Positions 40,226 through 49,092 of a stretch of DNA of 64,000 nucleotides are shown here, piece after piece (position 1 is the stretch's first letter; each line of letters opens with the position of its first letter). The translations under genes and the position numbers were made by a program. The notes below the pieces were generated by a model. The model worked only from the letters and a program-made list of their open reading frames with translations. It had not been told where the DNA came from and did not search any database. Source of the DNA: Suttonella indologenes (GTDB lineage Bacteria > Pseudomonadota > Gammaproteobacteria > Cardiobacteriales > Cardiobacteriaceae). Location: assembly GCF_900460215.1 (NCBI RefSeq), contig NZ_UHIA01000004.1:504001-568000 (forward strand), in the 5' to 3' direction.

Positions 40226-43200
40226 ATGGCGCAGCAAAATTATATTTTGGGCTTGGATTTGGGTATTGCTTCTGTAGGTTGGGCTTGTGTTTGGATTGAT
40301 GAAAATGAACATACAATTGGTTTACTTGATTGCGGTGTGCGGACATTTGAACGGGCGGAAGTGCCGAAAACAGGTGATTCTTTAGCAAAAGCGCGGCGAG
40401 AAGCACGTAGTGTACGTCGTTTAATTCGTCGCAGAGCGCACCGTTTGCTGCGTTTACGCCGTTTATTGAAGCGTGAAGGGATTTTAAAGGCAGCAGATTT
40501 TGGTGCAAATAGGTTGCCTGAAAATCTGCCGATTGATGCGTGGGCTTTGCGTGTGGCAGGTTTAGACAAAAAACTTGCGGCAAAAGAGTGGGCGGCGGTG
40601 TTGTTGCATTTGGTGAAACATCGCGGTTATTTGTCACAGCGTAAAAGCGAATTGCAGGAAGACGGCAAATCGGAATTGGGGCGTTTGTTGGCAGGCGTGG
40701 CGCAAAACCATGAATTGTTGCAAGCCGATGAATACCGCACGCCGGCAGAATTGGCAGTAAAATATTTTGCCGTGCAAAGCGGACATTTACGCAATAAAGG
40801 CGGCGATTACTCACATACTTTCAACCGCTTGGATTTACAGAAAGAATTACATTTGTTATTTGAAAAACAACGTGAATTTGGCAATCCCTTTGCTTCAGCA
40901 GACTTGGAAGCAAAAGTTGATGCTTTGCTGATGACGCAGCGCAGTGCTTTGCAGGGCGAGGCGGTGTTGAAGATGTTGGGCAAATGCAGGTTTGAGTCGT
41001 CTGAATATAAAGCGGCGAAAAACACTTACAGCGCGGAACGTTTTATCTGGCTGACTAAATTAAACAATCTGCGGATTATGGACGGCGGTGAGGAGCGGGC
41101 TTTGGCTGATGATGAACGCCGTTTGCTACTAGACGAGCCGTATCAAAAATCCAAGCTGACTTATGCACAAGTGCGCAAGATTTTAGCGTTGCCTGAAAGC
41201 GCGGTGTTTAAAGGTTTGCGTTACGGCAGCGATGCGGAAAGTGCGAAAAAAGCCGAAAGCGGCGCATTGATGGAAATGAAGGCTTACCACAAAATCCGTA
41301 CGGTATTGGAAAAAGCAGGTTTGAAAGCGGCATGGAACAACCGTATCCGCAATCCCGAATTATTGGACAGAATCGGCACGGCGTTTTCCGTTTACAAAAC
41401 CGATGAAGATATTCAGACGGCATTGGCAGATTTAGGGCTGCCTGAAAATGTATTGGACGCCTTATTAAAAGGTCTGAGTTTTGACAAATTTATCGAATTG
41501 TCTTTATTGGCGCTGCATAAAATCCTGCCACAGATGGAAAAAGGTTTGCGTTACGATGAGGCTTGTAAAGCAGCCTATGGCGATCATCGTGCAATAAAAG
41601 AAAATCAAAACAAAAGGTTATTGCCGCCCATTCCTGCCGATGTTATACGCAATCCTGTGGTGCTGCGTACGCTGACACAAGTACGGAAAGTGGTGAATGC
41701 GATTATCCGCCGCTACGGTTCGCCTGCGCGAGTGCATATTGAAACGGCGCGGGAATTGGGTAAATCATTTAAAGACCGTAAAGAAATCGAGAAAAAACAG
41801 GAAGAAAACCGCAAAGAACGCGAACGTGCGGTGGAACGGTTTAAAGAATTGTTTCCCCATTTTGCAGGCGAGCCGAAAGGACAGGATATTCTTAAATTGC
41901 GACTGTATCGACAACAGCACGGCAAATGTCTGTATTCGGGCAATGAAATCGATTTGAGCCGTTTGAATGAAAAAGGTTATGTGGAAATTGACCATGCTTT
42001 ACCATTTTCGCGTACTTGGGACGATAGCTTGAACAATAAAGTGCTGGTGTTGGGCAGTGAAAACCAGAAAAAACGCAATCAAACGCCGTATGAATATTTA
42101 GACGGTGCAAGCAATAGCCGCGTATGGCGGGAATTTCAGGCACGCTTGGCTGGTTGTGATTTTCCTTACGGAAAAAAACAGCGTATTCAGACGGCAAAGC
42201 TCGATACCAAAGCCGAACAGGGTTTCTTGGAACGTAATTTAAACGATACGCGCTATATTGCTCGCTTTTTATGCGGATTTGTGGAAGAAAACCTGTATTT
42301 AAGCGGCAAAGGTAAGCGGCGCGTGTTTGCTTCCAACGGCTCGATAACGGCTTTGCTGCGCGGTTTATGGGGCTTGCAGAAAGTGCGTGAAGAAAATGAC
42401 CGCCATCATGCCCTTGATGCGATTGTGGTGGCGTGTTCGACCGTTTCCATGCAGCAAAAAATCACCAAAGCCATACAGGGGCGCGAAATCTTGGAAACGG
42501 TTGATACGGCAACAGGCGAAGTCAAAACCCGTATTCCGCAGCCATGGGAATTTTTCAGGCAGGAAGTGATGATTCGCGTGTTCAGCGATAATCCGCATGA
42601 AGAATTGGCGGAGAAATTGAGCAGCCGCCCCGAAGCGGTGCATGAGTTTGTGAAACCGTTGTTTGTGTCGCGTGCGCCGAATCGCAAAATGACGGGGCAG
42701 GGACATTTGGAAACCGTGCGCTCTGCTAAGCGTTTGGACGAGGGCGTGAGCGTGGTGAAAAAACCGCTGACTGCCTTGAAATTAAAAGATATTGAAAAAA
42801 TTGTCGGCTATCCCGACCGCGAACCTGCGCTCTATGATGCTTTGCGCCAACGTTTACAGGCATTTAAAGACGAGCCTGCCAAAGCTTTTGCCGAGCCGTT
42901 TTACAAACCTGCCAAAGATGGTAGGCAGAGTGCTTTGGTAAAAGCGGTGCGGGTGGAAGATGTGCAAAAATCAGGTGTGATGGTGCGCGATGGCAAAGGA
43001 ATTGCCGACAATGCAACGATGGTGCGCGTGGACGTATTCACGAAAGGCGGCAAAAATTATCTGGTGCCGATTTATGCTTGGCAGGTGGCGAAGGGGATTT
43101 TGCCGAATCGGGCGGTGGTGGCTCGTGCAAATGAATCAGATTGGGACGAAATGGATGAAAGCTTTGAATTTAAGTTTTCGCTGTATCCAAATGATTTGGT

Positions 43201-43441
43201 AGAGGTAGTAAGTAAAAAAGGAAGAATTTTCGGTTATTTTGCCAGCTGTCATCGTGGTACGGGCAATATTAATATTCGTATTCATGATTTGGATTCTAAA
43301 GTTGGAAAAGATGGTATGTTAGAAGGAGTTGGTGTCAAAACAGCTATATCCTTTAAAAAATACCAAGTTGATCCTTTAGGCAAAGAAATCCGTTTATGCA
43401 AAGCAGAAAAACGTCCCGAATTGAAAAATAAAAAATCTTAA
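40226..43441 (+). CDS. cas9: CRISPR-associated endonuclease Cas9, type II-C
   Basis: A 1071-residue RNA-guided DNA endonuclease very close to N. meningitidis Cas9 (1082 residues). RuvC-I has YILGLDLGIASVGWA with catalytic Asp11. The bridge helix is Arg-rich (SVRRLIRRRAHRLLRLRRLL). RuvC-II includes HIETARELGKSFKDRKE. HNH has YVEIDHALPFSRTW with Asp589-His590. RuvC-III has DRHHALDAIVVAC (His727-728, Asp731). The C-terminal PAM-interacting domain has AWQVAKGILP and ASCHRGTGNINIR; the residues that read the N4GATT PAM in NmeCas9 (Gln, His, Thr, Asn) are all kept. No frameshift or lost catalytic residue. The C-terminal tail after RLCKAEKRPELKN is slightly different from Neisseria. Confidence 0.98.
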   Translation: MAQQNYILGLDLGIASVGWACVWIDENEHTIGLLDCGVRTFERAEVPKTGDSLAKARREARSVRRLIRRRAHRLLRLRRLLKREGILKAADFGANRLPENLPIDAWALRVAGLDKKLAAKEWAAVLLHLVKHRGYLSQRKSELQEDGKSELGRLLAGVAQNHELLQADEYRTPAELAVKYFAVQSGHLRNKGGDYSHTFNRLDLQKELHLLFEKQREFGNPFASADLEAKVDALLMTQRSALQGEAVLKMLGKCRFESSEYKAAKNTYSAERFIWLTKLNNLRIMDGGEERALADDERRLLLDEPYQKSKLTYAQVRKILALPESAVFKGLRYGSDAESAKKAESGALMEMKAYHKIRTVLEKAGLKAAWNNRIRNPELLDRIGTAFSVYKTDEDIQTALADLGLPENVLDALLKGLSFDKFIELSLLALHKILPQMEKGLRYDEACKAAYGDHRAIKENQNKRLLPPIPADVIRNPVVLRTLTQVRKVVNAIIRRYGSPARVHIETARELGKSFKDRKEIEKKQEENRKERERAVERFKELFPHFAGEPKGQDILKLRLYRQQHGKCLYSGNEIDLSRLNEKGYVEIDHALPFSRTWDDSLNNKVLVLGSENQKKRNQTPYEYLDGASNSRVWREFQARLAGCDFPYGKKQRIQTAKLDTKAEQGFLERNLNDTRYIARFLCGFVEENLYLSGKGKRRVFASNGSITALLRGLWGLQKVREENDRHHALDAIVVACSTVSMQQKITKAIQGREILETVDTATGEVKTRIPQPWEFFRQEVMIRVFSDNPHEELAEKLSSRPEAVHEFVKPLFVSRAPNRKMTGQGHLETVRSAKRLDEGVSVVKKPLTALKLKDIEKIVGYPDREPALYDALRQRLQAFKDEPAKAFAEPFYKPAKDGRQSALVKAVRVEDVQKSGVMVRDGKGIADNATMVRVDVFTKGGKNYLVPIYAWQVAKGILPNRAVVARANESDWDEMDESFEFKFSLYPNDLVEVVSKKGRIFGYFASCHRGTGNINIRIHDLDSKVGKDGMLEGVGVKTAISFKKYQVDPLGKEIRLCKAEKRPELKNKKS

Positions 43442-43446
43442 ATGCT

Positions 43447-43480
43447 AATGGCTGCATCTAAATAATGGCAGCCATTTTTT
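43447..43480 (+). terminator. Intrinsic terminator between cas9 and cas1
   Basis: Perfect 9-bp stem AATGGCTGC / GCAGCCATT with a 12-base loop, followed by T6. It starts 5 bases after the cas9 stop. Confidence 0.85.
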
Positions 43481-43559
43481 ATTACAAGAAAAAGAGGTAA
43501 GAATACAGTCTTTTGGAAATCTAGGAATTAGGGAATCATATCAGCATTAGGAGAGGAGT

Positions 43560-44471
43560 ATGGCATGGCGTAGCATTGTAATCAGCAAACCTGCAAGGCT
43601 TTCCTTAAAACAAAAGCATCTTTTAATTGAGCAGGAAGAGGGTATTCCTGTTCCTTTAGAAGACATTGCCGTGATGGTGATTGAAGCGCGCGAAGTGGTT
43701 TTGACCGCGCCTTTATTATCGGCTTTGGCGCAAAATGGGATTACTTTGCTCACTTGCGATGAACAGTTTTTGCCGTGCGGACAATGGTTGCCGTTTGCTC
43801 AATATCATCGCTGCCTGAAAATTCTAAACTTACAAATGAATTTAAGTCTGCCGCAGAAGAAACAGCTTTGGCAAGGTATCGTTAAACAAAAAATACGCAA
43901 TCAGGCGTGGCTGTTGGATTACAGTGGGCACGATATTGCCGCGCAGCGTTTGAAAACATTGGCAGAAAGCGTGAAATCGGGCGATAAAACTTTTCATGAA
44001 AGCCAAGCGGCAGCCTTGTATTTTCCTCTGCTCTTTGGACATGACTTCACACGCGCTCAGGAAAATATGATTAATGGCTGCTTAAACTATGGTTACAGTA
44101 TCTTGCGTTCTGCGATTGCCCGCGCTTTGGTGCAATACGGATTTTTGCCCACGCTTGGCGTGCAACATTGCAGTGAACTTAATCCGTTTAATCTTGCCGA
44201 TGATTTGATTGAGCCATACCGCATATTGGTAGATTTATTTGTGTATGAACAGATGATGCAAAATACGCTGCCCGGAGAGTTAAATACTCTATGGAAAAGC
44301 CGCCTAGTTGCATTATTGCATCATCAGATAAAACTGAATGGCAAAACTTATAGTCTGTTGTCGGCAATTGATCGAACAGTACAATCTTTTCAAACGGCAT
44401 TGATACAAGGCGATTCTGGATTATTAAAGCTGCCTGAAATATTGCCATTAAAGGTGCAGGATTATGAGTGA
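43560..44471 (+). CDS. cas1: CRISPR integrase Cas1, type II
   Basis: A 303-residue integrase for new spacers, working as a complex with Cas2. It starts with AWRSIVISKPARLSLKQKHLLIE, the beta domain typical of type II-C Cas1. The metal-binding triad is expected from the Glu in HESQAAALYFPLLF, His in LGVQHCSELNPFNLADD and Asp in ADDLIEPYR, all present. AGGAGAGGAG before ATG 43560. It overlaps cas2 by 8 bases. Separated from cas9 by a terminator, so it may have its own promoter. Confidence 0.96.
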   Translation: MAWRSIVISKPARLSLKQKHLLIEQEEGIPVPLEDIAVMVIEAREVVLTAPLLSALAQNGITLLTCDEQFLPCGQWLPFAQYHRCLKILNLQMNLSLPQKKQLWQGIVKQKIRNQAWLLDYSGHDIAAQRLKTLAESVKSGDKTFHESQAAALYFPLLFGHDFTRAQENMINGCLNYGYSILRSAIARALVQYGFLPTLGVQHCSELNPFNLADDLIEPYRILVDLFVYEQMMQNTLPGELNTLWKSRLVALLHHQIKLNGKTYSLLSAIDRTVQSFQTALIQGDSGLLKLPEILPLKVQDYE

Positions 44472-44790
44472 GGCAAAATTTATGCGTTTGATAGTATTTT
44501 TTGATTTGCCTGTAACGACTGCTGCTAAACGCAGAGCGGCAAATCGGTTTCGCCATTTTTTGATTAAAGACGGTTATCAGATGCTGCAACTATCTGTATA
44601 TGCGCGCATTGTGCGTGGTCGTGATGGTTTGCATAAACACTATACGCGCTTGCAGAAAAATTTACCTGAAGAAGGGCAAGTCCGCTGTTTAGAAGTTACG
44701 GAAAAGCAATATGCGAGCATGTTGATGCTAATCGGCGAAATGAAACCGCGTGAAAAAAAAGTCAATGCGAATCAGATTTTGCTATTTTAG
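44464..44790 (+). CDS. cas2: CRISPR adaptation protein Cas2
   Basis: A 108-residue protein with a ferredoxin-like fold: first strand MRLIVFFDLPV with the conserved Asp, then AKRRAANRFRHFLIKDGYQMLQLSVYAR. It holds the two Cas1 dimers together during spacer capture. No cas4 or csn2 follows, which defines subtype II-C. Confidence 0.95.
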   Translation: MSEAKFMRLIVFFDLPVTTAAKRRAANRFRHFLIKDGYQMLQLSVYARIVRGRDGLHKHYTRLQKNLPEEGQVRCLEVTEKQYASMLMLIGEMKPREKKVNANQILLF

Positions 44791-44814
44791 CTCTTGAAAA
44801 CTAGACAAGAAATT

Positions 44815-44849
44815 AGCGATAAAGCCTATAAAAATAGAGCTTTATCGCT
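44815..44849. terminator. Hairpin between cas2 and the array
   Basis: Perfect 11-bp stem AGCGATAAAGC / GCTTTATCGCT with a 13-base AT-rich loop, 5 bases before the first repeat. There is no strong T run on either side. It may end minus-strand crRNA transcripts leaving the array or act as a boundary element. Confidence 0.45.
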
Positions 44850-44854
44850 TGGGT

Positions 44855-44863
44855 ATTATAGCA
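44855..44863 (-). promoter_or_regulatory. Extended -10 promoter embedded in each repeat (first repeat shown)
   Basis: On the minus strand every repeat ends in TGCTATAAT, a perfect extended -10 (TGnTATAAT). In Neisseria the equivalent TGCTACAAT is known to start each crRNA inside the preceding spacer. The same box is present at all 27 intact repeats (44855 plus multiples of 66) and at the remnant at 50089. Confidence 0.75.
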
Positions 44864-46642
44864 CTACGAGATGAGAGAGGGAGCTACAACTAAATCTAGT
44901 TTTTATTTGTGTAATCGTTTATTATAGCACTACGAGATGAGAGAGGGAGCTACAACGATAAGTGTGTCTGTTGTGTTTGCTCAGCAATTATAGCACTACG
45001 AGATGAGAGAGGGAGCTACAACGGATAGTCTTTATCAACAATCACTGCTGTTATTATAGCACTACGAGATGAGAGAGGGAGCTACAACAGTCCGTGCAGG
45101 CTTGTCTGATACGCCCGAATTATAGCACTACGAGATGAGAGAGGGAGCTACAACTAAAATGACCGCTTGTGCCTGTTCATCACGATTATAGCACTACGAG
45201 ATGAGAGAGGGAGCTACAACCACAAAGTATTTCTCGCCGTCCTCGGTGTGATTATAGCACTACGAGATGAGAGAGGGAGCTACAACATCGTATATTTAAT
45301 AGGTCATGTGTCAAAGATTATAGCACTACGAGATGAGAGAGGGAGCTACAACCGTTTTGTTGCCTCGGCTTGCAGCGGACGGATTATAGCACTACGAGAT
45401 GAGAGAGGGAGCTACAACCAGCGAAGCACCGCTGCGCTTAGCGGCATAATTATAGCACTACGAGATGAGAGAGGGAGCTACAACCTACCTGAATTGGGCT
45501 CTACGAGCCTGTGCATTATAGCACTACGAGATGAGAGAGGGAGCTACAACCAGGATGGCACTGTTAAAGAAACCACGAAAATTATAGCACTACGAGATGA
45601 GAGAGGGAGCTACAACGAAGAAGTGAAGGCTAATTTCAAAGAAGTTATTATAGCACTACGAGATGAGAGAGGGAGCTACAACTAACTGTTATATCGAAGG
45701 AACAGAGGTCTTATTATAGCACTACGAGATGAGAGAGGGAGCTACAACTTGGCGGTAGTGCTTGATGGTCAAGATGATATTATAGCACTACGAGATGAGA
45801 GAGGGAGCTACAACATATCAATGGGGCGCTGTATGTGGAGCGCAATTATAGCACTACGAGATGAGAGAGGGAGCTACAACGGTTTAGGCATGAAATGCGC
45901 ATTACCGCTCATTATAGCACTACGAGATGAGAGAGGGAGCTACAACCGCAGATGTGTTTTGGCGCGCTCTAAGCTAATTATAGCACTACGAGATGAGAGA
46001 GGGAGCTACAACGAAGCAGTCCGGCGGTAAGTGTGCCGCGCAATTATAGCACTACGAGATGAGAGAGGGAGCTACAACTACTTGGGTTCCGCTACGCCTA
46101 GCCAAACCATTATAGCACTACGAGATGAGAGAGGGAGCTACAACTCGTCTGCTTCGCATTCTCGCTCTGTGTTTATTATAGCACTACGAGATGAGAGAGG
46201 GAGCTACAACTACTTGGGTTCCGCTACGCCTAGCCAAACCATTATAGCACTACGAGATGAGAGAGGGAGCTACAACTCATGCGAGCCACCATACACATCA
46301 ACATCCATTATAGCACTACGAGATGAGAGAGGGAGCTACAACGTCAAGCCCAGCTCCAATTCCATCCGCTGCATTATAGCACTACGAGATGAGAGAGGGA
46401 GCTACAACTTAAATCTTTGCAGGATGCGCTGCAAAAGGATTATAGCACTACGAGATGAGAGAGGGAGCTACAACCTCAATACCACCGATTACCCGATTGA
46501 GATTATTATAGCACTACGAGATGAGAGAGGGAGCTACAACCAAAAGCCTTGATACACGCCACCATGCGTAATTATAGCACTACGAGATGAGAGAGGGAGC
46601 TACAACTCAGGCATGCGATGCCAATTGAGTTTTAATATTATA
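44855..46642 (-). CRISPR. Type II-C CRISPR array: 27 intact repeats, 27 spacers, start of a 28th repeat
   Basis: Repeats of 36 bp, all identical as far as I can see, recur exactly every 66 bp from 44855 to 46571; spacers are all 30 bp. In the crRNA direction (minus strand) the repeat begins GTTGTAGCTCCCTCTCTCAT and ends CTCGTAGTGCTATAAT. After spacer 27 (46607-46636) only the first six bases of repeat 28 remain before an IS982 end; the rest of that repeat is at 50089. Spacers 19 (46079) and 21 (46211) are identical. Because 66 is a multiple of three, the array gives long false reading frames that repeat IIALRDERGSYN. None of the spacers matches another part of this window by eye. Confidence 0.99.
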
Positions 46643-46698
46643 ACCTGAGTTCGGGATAAGCACCTCACTAAAAAATAAAGAGCAATTGTGATAATCTA
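46643..46698 (+). mobile_element. IS982 left-end stub
   Basis: 56 bases identical, except for one T/C change, to the left end of the complete IS982 at 49093. It is cut off at the IS256-family element. Confidence 0.85.
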
Positions 46699-47991
46699 GG
46701 TAGTGTTCAAAAAACTGTGTCACTCCCATAAACTATCCAGAAAACAAGGAATGACATTATGCAACACTTTGACTTTAACGAAGCTTTAAAAGCCATCCAA
46801 GCAGGTAAGCCCATCACAGGCAGTGATGGGGTCCTAGCCCCGCTTATTAAACAACTTACTGAAGCAGCTTTATCAGCTGAAATAGAAAGTTATCTTGGGC
46901 AGAATCTCAATAGTAATAACCGCCGTAACGGTTACAGTAAAAAGACGGTCAAATCGGCACTTGGCAGCTTCGAACTTGAAACTCCTCGTGACCGCAATGG
47001 AGAATTTGAGTCTGTCTTAGTCAAGAAACACCAAACTAAGCTCAGCCCTGAAATAGACAATCATATCTTATCGCTGTTCTCGCACGGGATGAGCTATAGC
47101 GCTATCAAAGAGCACATTAGCGAGATTTATCAGCTTGAGGTTTCAGAAGCCGCCATCAGCAGTATCACCGACCAACTTATCCCACAACTTAAAGCCTGGC
47201 AATCCAGAGCACTGGATAGCGTTTATCCTATCGTATGGCTTGATGCTATTCACTATAAGGTCAAAGATGAGGGACGCTATGTCAATAAAGCAGTCTATAC
47301 ACTGTTAGCCCTCAATACCGAGGGGCATAAAGAGCTTATTGGACTTTACTGCTCTGAAAGTGAGGGTGCCAATTATTGGCTGTCTGTGCTGACGGATTTA
47401 CACAATCGTGGTGTAGAAGATATTCTTATTGCCTGTGTTGATGGTTTAAAAGGCTTCCCTGAAGCCATTGAGGCGATATTTCCTAATACCGAGGTACAGT
47501 TGTGCGTGATTGATCAAATCCGTAACAGTATTCGTTACATAGCCAGCAAGGAGCAAAAAGCCTTTATGTGTGATTTAAAGCCTGTGTATAAGGCGGTTAA
47601 TAAAGAATCTGCCGAATTGGCCCTTGATGAACTCGACAGACTCTGGGGCAGTAAATATCCTGCGGTGATAGCTTCTTGGCGAGAGAAATGGCATTTACTA
47701 TCGGCTTATTTTAAGTACCCTGAGGCAGTCAGGAAACCCATTTATACCACCAATACGGTTGAAGCGCTGCATCGCCAGTTTCGTAAGTTGACTAAAACTA
47801 AAGGTGCTTTCCCCAATGAAAACAGCTTGCTTAAATTACTGTATGTGGCTATGTTAAATGCCGGTGAGAAATGGACAAGACCTATCAACAATTGGGGACA
47901 AACTATGATGCAGTTGTCTATCCATTTCCCCGGGCGCTTAGATAAGGTGATGAGCCTTTGATTGAACTGACATAGATTTCTGAACGCCCTC
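46699..47991 (+). mobile_element. IS256-family insertion sequence
   Basis: Imperfect inverted repeats of about 28 bp: GGTAGTGTTCAAAAAACTGT at the left and the complement of GAGGGCGTTCAGAAATCTAT at the right. One intact transposase inside. The expected 8-bp target duplication is not visible, which suggests a deletion or rearrangement next to it. Confidence 0.85.
46759..47961 (+). CDS. IS256-family (mutator-type) transposase
   Basis: A 400-residue DDE transposase, apparently intact. Conserved parts are AEIESYLGQ near residue 42, NGYSKKTVKS, the first Asp in YPIVWLDAIHYKVKDEGR, the second in IACVDGLKGFPEAIEAIFP, the histidine-free variant VQLCVIDQIRNSIRYI (most members read CIVHxxRN), and the Glu in TTNTVEALHRQFRKLTKTKGAFP. 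The replacement of the common His by Asp in that motif is notable but may be a lineage feature. The element has a relative, badly decayed, at 51708. Confidence 0.93.
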   Translation: MQHFDFNEALKAIQAGKPITGSDGVLAPLIKQLTEAALSAEIESYLGQNLNSNNRRNGYSKKTVKSALGSFELETPRDRNGEFESVLVKKHQTKLSPEIDNHILSLFSHGMSYSAIKEHISEIYQLEVSEAAISSITDQLIPQLKAWQSRALDSVYPIVWLDAIHYKVKDEGRYVNKAVYTLLALNTEGHKELIGLYCSESEGANYWLSVLTDLHNRGVEDILIACVDGLKGFPEAIEAIFPNTEVQLCVIDQIRNSIRYIASKEQKAFMCDLKPVYKAVNKESAELALDELDRLWGSKYPAVIASWREKWHLLSAYFKYPEAVRKPIYTTNTVEALHRQFRKLTKTKGAFPNENSLLKLLYVAMLNAGEKWTRPINNWGQTMMQLSIHFPGRLDKVMSL

Positions 47992-48055
47992 TTCAACGTT
48001 AAACTTGAACTTTAAACAGTTTAATAATGTAATTATTTAATTTTGTCGGATTACT

Positions 48056-48393
48056 TAGATTAGATTAGATTAGATTAGATTAGATTAGATTAGATTAGAT
48101 TAGATTAGATTAGATTAGATTAGATTAGATTAGATTAGATTAGATTAGATTAGATTAGATTAGATTAGATTAGATTAGATTAGATTAGATTAGATTAGAT
48201 TAGATTAGATTAGATTAGATTAGATTAGATTAGATTAGATTAGATTAGATTAGATTAGATTAGATTAGATTAGATTAGATTAGATTAGATTAGATTAGAT
48301 TAGATTAGATTAGATTAGATTAGATTAGATTAGATTAGATTAGATTAGATTAGATTAGATTAGATTAGATTAGATTAGATTAGATTAGATTAG
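48056..48393. repeat. Microsatellite, 67 copies of TAGAT
   Basis: 335 bases of perfect 5-bp repeat (48056-48390) plus a partial unit, with no interruption seen. All six frames contain stops, so it cannot be coding. It lies downstream of the PAS gene and beyond that gene's terminator, and 65 bases after the IS256-family element. The rest of the 47992-48416 gap is AT-rich without features. Confidence 0.97.
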
Positions 48394-48416
48394 AGATTGT
48401 GTGGCGTTATAAAATA

Positions 48417-48446
48417 AAAGCGGTGAGTTTGGACATCACCGCTTTT
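48417..48446 (-). terminator. Intrinsic terminator of the PAS gene
   Basis: Perfect 11-bp stem AAAAGCGGTGA / TCACCGCTTTT, 9-base loop, then ATTTTATT on the minus strand. It isolates the microsatellite from the PAS transcript. Confidence 0.85.
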
Positions 48447-48466
48447 TACTTGTTTGATGGGGCTGT

Positions 48467-48979
48467 TTAGGCGTTTTCTTCAGCGCGCATTTGCGCGTAG
48501 CGTTCTTCATATTCTTTGATAGTGTCGCGATCAATACGGCGACGTACTGAATGATAGCCGACAATATTATCATCTTTATCGCGAATAGTGGTTACGGTGG
48601 CTTTGACCCAATAGTAACCGCCGTCTTTGCGTAGGTTTTTTACCATGCCAATCCAAGTCCCGCCTGTTTGGATGGTTGTCCAAAGATCTGCAAAAGCAGC
48701 TTTAGGCATATGTGGATGACGCATAAAAAAATGTGGTTGTCCGATAATTTCTTCTTTGGTGTAGCTGCTGGCATCGACAAAGTCTGCATTGGCATGCGTA
48801 ATGAAACCGTCTAAATCGGTGCGCGAAACAATCATCATGTTGTGTGGGACGATGTATTGCGAGTCCGTAAAGAAGACCTCGCGTGAAGAGCCATCATGGT
48901 ATTCCATAAAGGCGGTTTCAATAGAAGAGATAGAAGTGTGGGAAGGAGGTTTTTCCATTTTTGGAAGTTCGTATTTCAT
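48467..48979 (-). CDS. Stand-alone PAS-domain protein (Aer-type PAS)
   Basis: A 170-residue soluble protein consisting of one PAS domain and a short C-terminal helix. IVSRTDLDGFITHANADFVDASSYTKEEIIGQPHFFMRHPHMPK and GTWIGMVKNLRKDGGYYWVKATVTTIRDKDDNIVGYHSVRR are the conserved PAS parts (about residues 48-150) and match the sensor half of the Aer redox/aerotaxis receptor, which binds FAD. There is no membrane span, HAMP or methyl-accepting domain, so it lacks an output module. The start at 48979 follows GGAAAATTATC; the frame is open further upstream only into the 13-bp repeats. It is the only non-transposition gene inside the compound insertion. A role as a redox-sensing adaptor is inference. 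Confidence 0.8.
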   Translation of the reverse strand: MKYELPKMEKPPSHTSISSIETAFMEYHDGSSREVFFTDSQYIVPHNMMIVSRTDLDGFITHANADFVDASSYTKEEIIGQPHFFMRHPHMPKAAFADLWTTIQTGGTWIGMVKNLRKDGGYYWVKATVTTIRDKDDNIVGYHSVRRRIDRDTIKEYEERYAQMRAEENA

Positions 48980-49010
48980 GATAATTTTCCATAAAAGATT
49001 GTAAAAAAAA

Positions 49011-49087
49011 TTATCAATTGAAGGTATCAATTGAAGGTATCAATTGAAGGTATCAATTGAAGGTATCAATTGAAGGTATCAATTATA
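49011..49087. repeat. 13-bp tandem repeat, GGTATCAATTGAA
   Basis: Four perfect units (49023-49074) and a partial or variant unit at each end. It is directly upstream of the PAS gene. Each unit contains the palindrome CAATTG. A change in copy number would move the PAS start by 13 bases from sequences upstream, and a minus-strand TATAAT lies at 49082-49087, at the edge next to IS982. Confidence 0.95.
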
Positions 49088-49092
49088 CCATA

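Noticed and set aside
45167..46552. Long open frames across the CRISPR array repeating IIALRDERGSYN
   Set aside because: The 66-bp period is a multiple of three, so the repeat stays in one frame. These are artefacts of the array, not proteins.
48056..48393. Microsatellite as a coding contingency repeat
   Set aside because: A 5-bp TAGAT unit gives TAG or TAA in every frame on both strands, so no protein can cross it.
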